Both the position numbers and the translations under genes were made by a program. A stretch of 41,291 nucleotides of DNA from Microvirga rosea (GTDB lineage: Bacteria; Pseudomonadota; Alphaproteobacteria; Rhizobiales; Beijerinckiaceae). Shown here piece by piece: positions 33,128 to 41,173 of the stretch. The stretch is from assembly GCF_020595095.1 (NCBI RefSeq), contig NZ_JAJDOP010000022.1:1-41291 (forward strand). Direction: 5' to 3'. Within the stretch, counting starts at the first letter, position 1; each line of letters begins with the position of its first letter. The notes below the pieces were generated by a model. It was given only the letters and a program-made list of their open reading frames with translations. It was not told the origin of the DNA and did not search any database.

Positions 33128-33988
33128 ATGAGCATCATCGTCCTCACAGGGGGTACGGGGTTCGTTGGACGTCAGATCCATAAGGCCTTAGTTGCTGCAG
33201 GTAAATCTGTGCGCCTAGTAGTTCGGCCGGCAGCGAAAGCTCGGCTCGAATCTCAGTCAAGCACAGCTGAGTTGGTCGAAAGCGAAGACCTTTTCGCAGA
33301 GCAACCTGAATGGTGGGAGAGGATTTGCCAGGGGGCGGACGCCGTTATTCATGCCGCGTGGTATGTGGAACCAGGGCGATATTTGGGTGCCACGGAGAAT
33401 ATTGCGTGTGTTTCGGGAAGTCTAAGCTTGGCACAGGGCGCGCTTGGCGCCGGAGTAGGTAAGTTTATCGGTCTTGGAACATGTATGGAATATCGGCTTC
33501 CGTCAAGTAATTTGTCAGTGGACTCTGAGCTTGATCCAAATACACTGTATGCATCATCCAAACTGTCAACTTTCTACATGTTGAGGGAATTGTTCCGAGA
33601 TACTGACGTTGTTTTTTCCTGGTGCCGACTATTCTACTTGTATGGTGAAGGCGAGCATCCGAACAGACTCTTTCCATATGTCCGTCGGCAGATCGAGAGC
33701 GGCCAGATCGCCAAGCTTTCTCATGGTGCTCAAATTCGCGACTTCCTCGACGTCGCTGACGCCGGAAGGATGATCGCACAGGTTTTGGAAACTGGTCAGC
33801 CTGGCGCAATCAACATCTGCTCAGGTATCCCGATAACCGTTCGGCAGTTTGCAGAGCAGATTGCCGACGCCTATGGCCGCCGTGACCTTTTGGAGTTCGG
33901 GCCCCATGTGGGGCACTCGTTTGATCCGGCTGCTGTTGTGGGTATATGCAACCTTGTTTCTAGCAAGGGTATCGGAGAAAGACCATGA
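33128..33988 (+). CDS. NAD-dependent epimerase/dehydratase family protein (probable sugar 4-ketoreductase)
   Basis: 286 residues of the extended SDR family: LTGGTGFVGRQIHKALVAAG (NAD(P)-binding), ADAVIHAAWYVEPGRY, GLGTCMEYRL, the catalytic LYASSKLSTF (Tyr-x-x-x-Lys) and WCRLFYLYGEGEHPNRLFPY. Its length and motifs fit sugar-nucleotide reductases or epimerases. The rfbFG/C-methyltransferase/epimerase set lacks a final reductase, and this enzyme could fill that place, giving a finished CDP-deoxyhexose. That is inference. It overlaps the radical SAM gene by 4 bases (ATGA) and heads a three-gene operon. Confidence 0.85.
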   Translation: MSIIVLTGGTGFVGRQIHKALVAAGKSVRLVVRPAAKARLESQSSTAELVESEDLFAEQPEWWERICQGADAVIHAAWYVEPGRYLGATENIACVSGSLSLAQGALGAGVGKFIGLGTCMEYRLPSSNLSVDSELDPNTLYASSKLSTFYMLRELFRDTDVVFSWCRLFYLYGEGEHPNRLFPYVRRQIESGQIAKLSHGAQIRDFLDVADAGRMIAQVLETGQPGAINICSGIPITVRQFAEQIADAYGRRDLLEFGPHVGHSFDPAAVVGICNLVSSKGIGERP

Positions 33989-35061
33989 AGGCGCAGCTGA
34001 AGCCTCGCATCAATCTGCATGATCGCACGCCGCTAGAAACGGTTATCCCGCTAGAGACTCCCTTTATTATCTTTGTCGATCCAGCAAGTTCTTGCAATTT
34101 CAAGTGCACCTTCTGTCCGACGGGCCACCGGGACATGATCGCTGAGACTGGTCGCTTTCAAGGCGCAATGAAATACGAACTCTTCCAGAAGATCGTTGAT
34201 GACCTTGGAGACTTTCAAAAGCCCATCAAAGTCCTTCGCTTGTATAAGGACGGCGAGCCGTTTTTGAACAAGCGTCTGGCAGACATGGTTGCGTACGCGA
34301 AGAAGAGCGGTGTCGTCGACTATATTGACACAACCACAAACGGCACTTTTCTGACGCCGGAGCGAATGGCCCCAGTCATCGAGGCCGGACTTGATAAAAT
34401 CAACATCTCCGTGGACGGAATGACGAACGACCAGTATCGGGAGTTCACGGGCTTCAATTTCAATTTTTCTAAGTTCGTCGAGAACGTTAAGTGGCTGTAC
34501 GCAAACAAGGGCGATCTTGAGATCGCGATTAAGATCCCGGGCGAGCTAATCACCCATGAACAGAGACAGCAATTCTTCGACACCTTTGGAGATTACTGCG
34601 ACCGTATTTTCATCGAGAATTTCGCTCCATGCTGGCCTGAATTCGATATTGAGAAGCACACAGGCGTTAAGATTGAAAAGGGTATCTATCAGCAGGAGAT
34701 CGGCACTACGGACACCTGTCCCTACATTTTCTATGGCTACTCCGTGAACGCTGACGGTCTTGTCAGCTCTTGCTTTTTGGATTGGGGCCGAAAGCTCGTG
34801 ATTGGAGATGTACGGCAGCAGTCGATGAAAGATATCTGGAACTCGCCGCTCATGAATGCGCTACGGCTGCAACATCTTCAAGGACGTCGCTCGGAAAACA
34901 GCACATGCGGCAACTGTGGGCAGCTAACCCATTGTCTCCCTGACAATATAGACGCGCATCGTCCGATGTTGTTGGAGAAGTTCCAAAACATAATTCCTCT
35001 AGATCCAAGTGTTGCGGCTCCCGGCGGTTTGAAGATGCCTCACGCAACTGCAGCCGAATGA
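33985..35061 (+). CDS. Radical SAM/SPASM enzyme
   Basis: 358 residues. The radical SAM cluster motif CxxxCxxC is present as Cys37, Cys41 and Cys44 (SCNFKCTFCPTGHRD). SAM-site elements follow (LYKDGEPFLNKRL, TTTNGTFLTPERM, KINISVDGM). The C-terminal part looks like a SPASM or twitch domain with extra Cys: TDTCPYIFYGYSVNADGLVS SCFLDWG and CGNCGQLTHC. SPASM enzymes use auxiliary iron-sulfur clusters and often modify peptides or sugars. Translational coupling on both sides (4-base overlaps with the SDR and the GT4 gene) ties it to sugar chemistry, for example dehydrogenation, epimerisation or deoxygenation. The exact reaction cannot be read from sequence. Confidence 0.88.
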   Translation: MKAQLKPRINLHDRTPLETVIPLETPFIIFVDPASSCNFKCTFCPTGHRDMIAETGRFQGAMKYELFQKIVDDLGDFQKPIKVLRLYKDGEPFLNKRLADMVAYAKKSGVVDYIDTTTNGTFLTPERMAPVIEAGLDKINISVDGMTNDQYREFTGFNFNFSKFVENVKWLYANKGDLEIAIKIPGELITHEQRQQFFDTFGDYCDRIFIENFAPCWPEFDIEKHTGVKIEKGIYQQEIGTTDTCPYIFYGYSVNADGLVSSCFLDWGRKLVIGDVRQQSMKDIWNSPLMNALRLQHLQGRRSENSTCGNCGQLTHCLPDNIDAHRPMLLEKFQNIIPLDPSVAAPGGLKMPHATAAE

Positions 35062-36296
35062 ATATTCTCCATATAACTCCGCATCTCGGCGGAGGAGTTG
35101 GGAAGGCCCACTCTGCGATTTACCCAGCATCGGCTCGGCGCATCCGGCGAGAGTACATTCTCCTTGAGGAGCCGCGCGACCGCCGGTACGTTGAGGTACT
35201 CGAGAGTGCTGGCGCAGCCATTCGGGTGATGCCGGGTGTGAAGGAATTATTCGACCGCGCGCAGTCAGCTGACATTGTACAAATCGAGTGGTGGAATCAT
35301 CCTCGTGTTTATGAGTTTCTCTGTCGCGTGCCGCTGCCTGCCATGCGCACCGTATTCTGGTCTCATATCTCTGGCATCTGTTCGCCGTATATTCCGTCAC
35401 GGCTTATCGAGACCGCACATCGCTTTCTGTTCACGTCTGAGTGTTCCCTCAACGCGCCCAATGTCGCGTCACTTTCAAAGGACGTCCTTGCGCGGCTTGA
35501 TGTCGTCAATAGCGGCTTTGGATACGGTGAATCTGCTGATCCTCGTGCAAGGACGGATCATGGCGTACCCACAGTAACATACTTGGGTACTGTTGATTTT
35601 TCCAAAATGAGCCCGCTCCTATTTGACGTTGTTGACCGGGCGCGCGACGAGAACCTGAAAGTGTCGGTCTGGGGAAACATGGATTCCTCTGGAGAAGTGT
35701 CTGCTCGTGTTGCGAAGATGCGCGGAGCGCACCGCGTTCAGCTGATGGGACACACACAAGATCCGCGCTCAGTCCTCGATGCGACCGACATCTTTCTTTA
35801 TCTGCTGCAGCCTAACCATTTTGGCACTGCTGAGAATGCTCTAATTGAGGCAATGTCGCTCGGATGCGTACCACTGGTCCTGTCGAATCCTGCTGAATTG
35901 GCGATTGTACGACACGGTGAGACGGGCTTTGTTGAGAGCGATCTGGACGCTGTCGTGGCTAGACTCGACTGGATGATGGCCAATCCCGATCTTCTAACAA
36001 AGATCGGCCAGCGCGCTGCTGCGGACGTAAATAGCACGAGAACGCCCAAGCTCGCGGCACTTGCGCTTGAAAGAAACTACGAACAAGCAATGGAATTCGA
36101 AAAGCAGCAACTCGACTACTCAGATGTTTTAGGGCGGACGGGCTTAGATTGGTTTCTATCAACCCAGACATTAGACCCCATTCAAGACATCGCAGTAATT
36201 AACTATCATCAACGGAGCCGCAATAAAGGTTCGCTCCTTCATTTTGTAGATTGTCTTCCAGAAGATTCTGCGCTGATCGATTTCGCTGCAAGCTAA
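35058..36296 (+). CDS. Glycosyltransferase (GT-B fold, GT4-like)
   Basis: 412 residues, translationally coupled to the radical SAM gene (ATGA overlap). It starts MNILHITPHLGGGVGKAHSA, the glycine-rich loop typical of GT-B enzymes. The C-terminal half carries VPTVTYLGTVDFSKMSPLLF and the donor-binding E-x7-E type motif in GTAENALIEAMSLGCVPLVL. It resembles family 4 retaining transferases. The C-terminal 80 residues (from about 330) are unusual and lack a match I know. It probably transfers a sugar to the growing glycan or to flagellin, in the cytoplasm. This is the last gene before the second flagellin promoter region. Confidence 0.87.
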   Translation: MNILHITPHLGGGVGKAHSAIYPASARRIRREYILLEEPRDRRYVEVLESAGAAIRVMPGVKELFDRAQSADIVQIEWWNHPRVYEFLCRVPLPAMRTVFWSHISGICSPYIPSRLIETAHRFLFTSECSLNAPNVASLSKDVLARLDVVNSGFGYGESADPRARTDHGVPTVTYLGTVDFSKMSPLLFDVVDRARDENLKVSVWGNMDSSGEVSARVAKMRGAHRVQLMGHTQDPRSVLDATDIFLYLLQPNHFGTAENALIEAMSLGCVPLVLSNPAELAIVRHGETGFVESDLDAVVARLDWMMANPDLLTKIGQRAAADVNSTRTPKLAALALERNYEQAMEFEKQQLDYSDVLGRTGLDWFLSTQTLDPIQDIAVINYHQRSRNKGSLLHFVDCLPEDSALIDFAAS

Positions 36297-36568
36297 GTCG
36301 GATGCAAATTATGATTTTGTCTGTTTGAAACTTGAGAGAGATTAAGGGTACGAAATTATATACTCGAATTTAGTACGTCAGGTGCATCTGCATTGAGCTG
36401 GGAGTGGAAGCAAGTACTTTTGAATATTTCGTGAGAAGCTGCTTAAAGAGCTTGTTTACTATAGATAAGCGCGCGTTGATGGCGAGATTGACAAGGCTCG
36501 ATCTCTTTGTCACTGTTGCTGTGCCTCGGACATATAGGGGATCAATCCTAACCCTGTCCTTAGGTATA

Positions 36569-36580
36569 TAGCAGGTTGAG
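36569..36580 (+). promoter_or_regulatory. Conserved element upstream of flagellin 2 leader
   Basis: TAGCAGGTTGAG, the same 12 bases as at 21104-21115. It lies 22 bases before the leader, against 23 in the first copy. The flanking and spacer sequences differ, so conservation looks functional. Confidence 0.5.
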
Positions 36581-36602
36581 CGCTTCTGCCGGTTTGGCAT
36601 TG

Positions 36603-36653
36603 CTCAATTGCATGATGCAATCCTGCTATACCGGTGCAAGTCCGGTATGTCCC
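36603..36653 (+). ncRNA. Flagellin 5' leader RNA, copy 2 (flg-Rhizobiales-like)
   Basis: Identical in all 51 bases to 21139-21189. Hairpins: ATTGCAT (36607-36613) with ATGCAAT (36615-36621), and ATACCGG (36628-36634) with CCGGTAT (36642-36648). TGTCCC (36648-36653) can pair with GGGACA (36677-36682), the ribosome-site region before ATG 36689. The distance from leader to start is 35 bases here but 74 in copy 1, yet both retain the complementary pair. Confidence 0.65.
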
Positions 36654-36688
36654 GCCAAAACGTGTTGCTTATTTTAGGGACAACTCAC

Positions 36689-37858
36689 ATGTCTAGCCTT
36701 CTGACGAATACCTCCGCCATGACCGCCCTGACGACGCTGAAAAGCATCGCAGGTCAGCTCGACCAGACCAGCAGCCGGATCTCCACCGGTCTGAAGGTGG
36801 CGGACGCTTCGGACAACGCAGCGTACTGGTCGATCGCCACCACCATCCGCGCCGACAACGGCTCGCTCGGTGCAGTGAAGGACGCTCTCGGCCTCGGTGC
36901 TAACTCGGTCGATACCGCCTTCAACGGCATGAACCGCTCGATCGACATTATGAAGGACATCCAGTCGAAGTTGACTGCGGCTCTGTCCCCGAACGTCGAC
37001 CGCGCCAAGATCCAGACCGAAATCGACGCCAAGCTGAAGGAGCTCAAGCAGACCTCCGAAGCTTCGGTCGTGTCGGGCGAAAACTGGCTCTCCACCGACT
37101 CCGCAGCCGGCAACTACGTCTCCGATCGTAAGATCGTTGCCTCGTTCACCCGTGAAAATGGCCAAGTCTCGGTCGACACGGTCACGGTCTCGGTCGACGA
37201 CACGAAGCTGTACGACAAGAAGACCACGGCTGCTTCCGGCACTGCCACGAACGCCGACATCTCGGCCGCCAAGGCAGCCTACACGACGGCCGAAGCGGAT
37301 TGGGATGCTGCTCAGGCGACCTGGGATAGCAGCTCGAAGGACGCGGCTGCCAAGACGGCTCTCGACACCGCTCAGACCACCTTCAACACCGCCAAGCAGA
37401 CCTATGCGACCGCCATCGACACGGCGAACAAGACCGCTCAGGCCAAGACGGACGGTGAAGGCGGCATTCTCAACAAGGAATGGGGCGTTCTCGGCAAGGA
37501 CGAGGATGGAGCGTACAAGGCCTACGAGGTGTCGATCGACAAGATTGATATCTCGAACATCCAGAACAACGACCTTTCCAAGCTGCGCGCCTACGTGGCA
37601 GCCGTGGACAAGGCTCTGGGTGCGATGACCGACGCAGCGACCACGCTGGGTGCGAACAAGTCGCAGATCGCTTCGCAGACGACCTTCGTCGAATCGCTCA
37701 TCAAGGCGAACGAGCGCTCGATCGGCACGCTGGTTGACGCGGACATGGAAGAAGAGTCGACCCGCCTTAAGGCTCTGCAGGTTCAGCAGCAGCTCGGCGT
37801 TCAGTCGCTCAGCATCGCCAACGGTAACACTCAGAACGTTCTCTCGCTCTTCCGCTAA
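36689..37858 (+). CDS. Flagellin (copy 2)
   Basis: 389 residues from ATG 36689, with TTAGGGA upstream. The open frame extends further but that part reads through the leader RNA. N-terminal (MSSLLTNTSAMTALTTLKSI, GLKVADASDNAAYWS) and C-terminal (ESLIKANERSIGTLVDADME, LSLFR at the end) domains are standard. Compared with copy 1, differences cluster at about residues 80-175 (for example ENGQVSVDTVTVSVDDTK for IDGNITVDTVTISVNDTK) and the last 15 residues. The 466 bases before that end differ at only a handful of positions. It precedes the TPR-GT41 gene and has its own terminator. Confidence 0.97.
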   Translation: MSSLLTNTSAMTALTTLKSIAGQLDQTSSRISTGLKVADASDNAAYWSIATTIRADNGSLGAVKDALGLGANSVDTAFNGMNRSIDIMKDIQSKLTAALSPNVDRAKIQTEIDAKLKELKQTSEASVVSGENWLSTDSAAGNYVSDRKIVASFTRENGQVSVDTVTVSVDDTKLYDKKTTAASGTATNADISAAKAAYTTAEADWDAAQATWDSSSKDAAAKTALDTAQTTFNTAKQTYATAIDTANKTAQAKTDGEGGILNKEWGVLGKDEDGAYKAYEVSIDKIDISNIQNNDLSKLRAYVAAVDKALGAMTDAATTLGANKSQIASQTTFVESLIKANERSIGTLVDADMEEESTRLKALQVQQQLGVQSLSIANGNTQNVLSLFR

Positions 37859-37886
37859 GAGTACGTTAAGTAGCAAACACTAAAGG

Positions 37887-37915
37887 TAGGCCGCGCCCAA
37901 GTTGAGCGCGGCCTA
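37887..37915 (+). terminator. Terminator of flagellin 2
   Basis: TAGGCCGCGC, a 9-base loop, GCGCGGCCTA, then TCTGTTTCTT. It starts 29 bases after the stop codon. Confidence 0.8.
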
Positions 37916-38114
37916 TCTGTTTCTTAAGACCGATCTCATTGCTAAGATATGTGACTTGCAAAGACTGCGATATGCAGGTCGCGGTTGCTAGGCCAACTTT
38001 CCTAAGTCTTCACAAGCCGACACCCTTAGGCTCCCAGTAGTCGCTAAGGCAGCCTCGCGCAGGCTCCGGTCTTCATAGTTAAAGATAAGGACAGGACAGA
38101 GCCAGATATCAACA

Positions 38115-40121
38115 ATGAACCGACACCAGAGGCGCCAACTCGCGAGTAGGGCGAAGGTCCGAAATGACCTTGTATCCCTAGCAGAACATTGTCTCAGAGC
38201 CGGCAAGCTGGAAGATGCTGAACTCACATTCCGGCAAGCTCTGAAAGAGGATCCCGACAATGCGTCCGCATGGCATTCCCTCGGTCTCGTCTGTAACCGT
38301 CTCGGCCGTCCAGCAGATGCCGTAGGGCCACTTCAGAAGGCGATAAACCTAAGTCCGGAAACGCCTGCTGCGCATACTAATTTAGGAATAATCCTGCTTG
38401 CCCTCGGTGACCACCAAGCGGCGCTCACCGCATGCACCAAGGCCATTCAACTTGATCCAAATTTCTCGCTCGGCCACAGAAATCTCGGAACGGTCCTAGC
38501 AGAGCAGGGGAGAAAAGACGAAGCTCTGGCTGCCTACCATAGGGCAATAGCTGTTGATCCGAACCCGCCGGACGCTTCTTTCCTTTCAAGTATTGCGGGA
38601 CTACTGCAAGAGCTCAAGAAGTTCGACGAGGCAATCATCGCACGAAAGATGATTGTCATGATTGAGCCCACTAGCGCGGAGGCGTTCTATCACCTCGGTG
38701 AGGCGCTTTACAACGCTAAGAGCTATCCAGAAGCTTTCGATGCGTTCAAAAAAGCGCTCGACCTTGATGGAACATATACGAAAGCAGCTGTCGAGATATG
38801 CATTCGTCGTCGATATTTGTGTGATTGGGACGGTCTTGAAAATGATGATGCGCGCTTGCTGCAACTGATTCGAAACGAGTCAGTGAACCGACCGCCTCAT
38901 CCTTTCCCAATGCTGATGCTGCCAACTTCCGAAGAAGAACGTCTTCAGATCGCCCGCAACTGGTCTAAACAGTTCAACGTACCCGCGAATCAGCTCTTTT
39001 GTTCCCCAACGCGTCAGCGCCCTAGGGCGAACGCTGGACGCATTCGGGTTGGCTATTTATCGGCAGATTATTCTAACCATGCCACAACCTATCTTGTTGC
39101 GGAGCTACTTGAACTTCACGATCGGGACAGGTTCGAGATCTTTGGGTATTCAATTGGCCCTGACGATGGAAGCGATATTCGCAAGAGGGTCGTTCGAGCA
39201 TTCGATACATTCGTCGATTTGCAGGATCTCAGCGACTACGACGCCGCAAAAAAAATCTACGATGATCAGGTTGATATACTCGTAGATCTGAAAGGCCATA
39301 CCCGGTGGGCGCGGACCCACATACTCGGAATGCGACCAGCGCCCATTCAGGTTAATTTCGTTGGTTATCCTGGCACAATGGGGAGCGACTTCATTGACTA
39401 CGTCATTGGTGATCCCATTGTAACTCCAGCCTCCTGCCAGCCTTATTATTCGGAAAAGTTGGTTCAACTTCCGCATGCTTACCAACCGAACGATACAAAG
39501 AGGGCTATTTCACCTCACACTCCAACCAGGAGCGATTGTGGTTTGCCGGAGGAAGCGTTTGTATTCTGCTGCTTTAATGACTCCTACAAACTAAGTCGAA
39601 CGTTCTTCAGCACTTGGATGCGGCTGTTGGCATCGGTCCCGGGAAGCGTCCTTTGGCTGCTTGATGTCAATGAGGCCCCGCGGGAAAATCTCCGGCGCGA
39701 GGCAATTGCCCATGGAATTGACCCAAGGCGGCTGGTTTTCGCACCGAAAGTGTCTGTGCCAGATCACCTCGCACGCCACCACCTTGCTGACCTTTTCTTG
39801 GATACGTTGCCATACAATGCGCATACTACTGCAAGTGACGCGCTTTGGGCCGGGCTCCCTGTTTTGACATGCATGGGAGGCGAATTCCCTGGGCGAGTTG
39901 CGGCAAGCTTGCTCACGGCGATGGGCTTGTCTGAGTTGATTACACAATCTCTCGAAGACTACGAGTTACTTGCGCGCTCGCTCGCAGGTGATAAACCACG
40001 CCTGGATCGTATCAAGAAACAACTTATCGAAACACGGCTTTCGATGCCGCTGTTCGATACGAAAACCTATACAACTGATTTAGAAGAGGCGTACGTACAT
40101 ATGGTGAAGGAGAAATTGTAG
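38115..40121 (+). CDS. TPR-containing O-GlcNAc transferase-like glycosyltransferase (GT41/SPINDLY type)
   Basis: 668 residues. The first ~230 are tetratricopeptide repeats (for example ASAWHSLGLVCNRLGRPADA, AHTNLGIILLALGDHQAALT, FSLGHRNLGTVLAEQGRKDE). The rest is a GT41 catalytic domain: IRVGYLSADYSNHATTYLVA, VDILVDLKGHT, IQVNFVGYPGTMGSDFIDYV, FCCFNDSYKLSRTFFSTWMR, LFLDTLPYNAHTTASDALWA and FPGRVAASLLTAMGL. Relatives attach single sugars to Ser/Thr of proteins, with TPRs holding the protein substrate. Bacterial members lie beside flagellin genes and glycosylate flagellin. Being next to flagellin 2, it is the best candidate for the initiating transferase here. Confidence 0.93.
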   Translation: MNRHQRRQLASRAKVRNDLVSLAEHCLRAGKLEDAELTFRQALKEDPDNASAWHSLGLVCNRLGRPADAVGPLQKAINLSPETPAAHTNLGIILLALGDHQAALTACTKAIQLDPNFSLGHRNLGTVLAEQGRKDEALAAYHRAIAVDPNPPDASFLSSIAGLLQELKKFDEAIIARKMIVMIEPTSAEAFYHLGEALYNAKSYPEAFDAFKKALDLDGTYTKAAVEICIRRRYLCDWDGLENDDARLLQLIRNESVNRPPHPFPMLMLPTSEEERLQIARNWSKQFNVPANQLFCSPTRQRPRANAGRIRVGYLSADYSNHATTYLVAELLELHDRDRFEIFGYSIGPDDGSDIRKRVVRAFDTFVDLQDLSDYDAAKKIYDDQVDILVDLKGHTRWARTHILGMRPAPIQVNFVGYPGTMGSDFIDYVIGDPIVTPASCQPYYSEKLVQLPHAYQPNDTKRAISPHTPTRSDCGLPEEAFVFCCFNDSYKLSRTFFSTWMRLLASVPGSVLWLLDVNEAPRENLRREAIAHGIDPRRLVFAPKVSVPDHLARHHLADLFLDTLPYNAHTTASDALWAGLPVLTCMGGEFPGRVAASLLTAMGLSELITQSLEDYELLARSLAGDKPRLDRIKKQLIETRLSMPLFDTKTYTTDLEEAYVHMVKEKL

Positions 40122-40829
40122 GGGTTGTTGAGGCGAGCCAAGTGGAGTGGTCCGGCCGCTGTATCAGTTGATCCACAATTCTCTTGTCAAGAAAAGAGTT
40201 TAAGTATTCGCAGGATACGATCTGCGCTCTATGATCGACTAAATCATTGTATTCATAAGTCAGGTGGACCTGCACCACCGCCGGACGACCTGATGCGGCG
40301 GGCAGCACCTTGGAGCATATGTTTACCGTTGAACGGAGTAGGGTGCCTGCTCTCCGCACTCTAGATGCGAAGGCTCAGGCAGCTCGTCGAGGAGATTGTG
40401 TGGCTCAACAAGTTGACAGCGAGCTTCAGCCTCAACAAACCGTTGTTGCAGAAAGTGCCGCCGAGAAGCAGCCCTGACTGACGCCTCAGGGCATGGGATG
40501 CGGAACGTGTATGCGTTCCAGGAGCCACGGCGAGCCTGGTGCTAGCGCTTTCTCACCTAAAGGTACCATTGGAAGAAGAGTCTGCTCCCGCGATGTGCGT
40601 TGGCAATCCACCTTGAAGTTTAGGGTGAAGTCTTGGTTCTAGTGACCATAGTTCAATTTGGGACTACTCAAGCCATATAGAAAAAGATAGTTTCCTGGGC
40701 GGCTGGTCCCGCCTTGAGGGGGTATGCGGTCGGCGCCTACCATATCGGCATCCGAAATGTGCTGGATAAAGTGCTTCAAACTAAACGCGCCAGCTTTGCG
40801 CAGGGCCATGTTTTAGGTGGAGGTGGCAG
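40122..40829. other. Intergenic region with transposase debris
   Basis: About 700 bases. The only recognisable coding trace is the transposase remnant listed at 40365-40481. A TCAGGTGGACCTGCA motif at about 40259-40273 resembles TCAGGTGCATCTGCA at about 36375-36389, after the GT4 gene; its meaning is unknown. I see no intact gene. Confidence 0.4.
40365..40481 (+). mobile_element. IS3-family transposase OrfA remnant
   Basis: A 38-codon frame reads MRRLRQLVEEIVWLNKLTAS then FSLNKPLLQKVPP. It matches the C-terminal leucine-zipper region of IS3-type OrfA (pattern RRLxxLExENxxLKxLxADxSLDKxxLQxV). The helix-turn-helix part upstream and a readable OrfB downstream are absent. It marks an old insertion at the right border of the flagellin island. 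Confidence 0.55.
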
Positions 40830-41144
40830 ATGATCACAGGCGCAGTTTTCATTCCAAAGCACGATAATCGTGCCGTTGTCCCGAAGGCCCCTAAACGCCA
40901 CAGTATCTATAGGCGCCTCATTGCGACTTCTATCAGTGTCTCAGAGGCTACGAACCAGCAGATAGAAATGGGGCCTTCCCCTCTGGAGCGGGATCGGAGT
41001 GCATTCGAACTGTTCCAGTTCTCCGCTTGGCTCCACTCATCTCTCGATGCTGTCATCAGGCTGGATCTGAGTGCGGCATCCTCCTGGGCCGATAGCCAGT
41101 ACACCGACCTAGATGTCCGTCCCAATCACGCCGCCCGTGTGTGA
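40830..41144 (+). CDS. Hypothetical protein
   Basis: 104 residues with a strong ribosome site (AGGTGGAGG) before the ATG. I do not recognise a family. It has no signal peptide or membrane segment; visible stretches are MITGAVFIPKHDNRAVVPKA and SAFELFQFSAWLHSSLDAVI. It lies 29 bases before the type I secretion exporter start and in the same direction, so it may belong to that operon. It may also be a chance frame; the minus strand is open over 72 codons in the same place. Confidence 0.4.
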   Translation: MITGAVFIPKHDNRAVVPKAPKRHSIYRRLIATSISVSEATNQQIEMGPSPLERDRSAFELFQFSAWLHSSLDAVIRLDLSAASSWADSQYTDLDVRPNHAARV

Positions 41145-41173
41145 TCATGTTCATAGATACATCAGGACGAGAG

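Noticed and set aside
36550..36625. Sigma-54 promoter before flagellin 2 (TTTGGCATTGCTCAATTGCA)
   Set aside because: GG and GC are 12 bases apart instead of 10, and the first flagellin lacks the GG half, so it does not fit.
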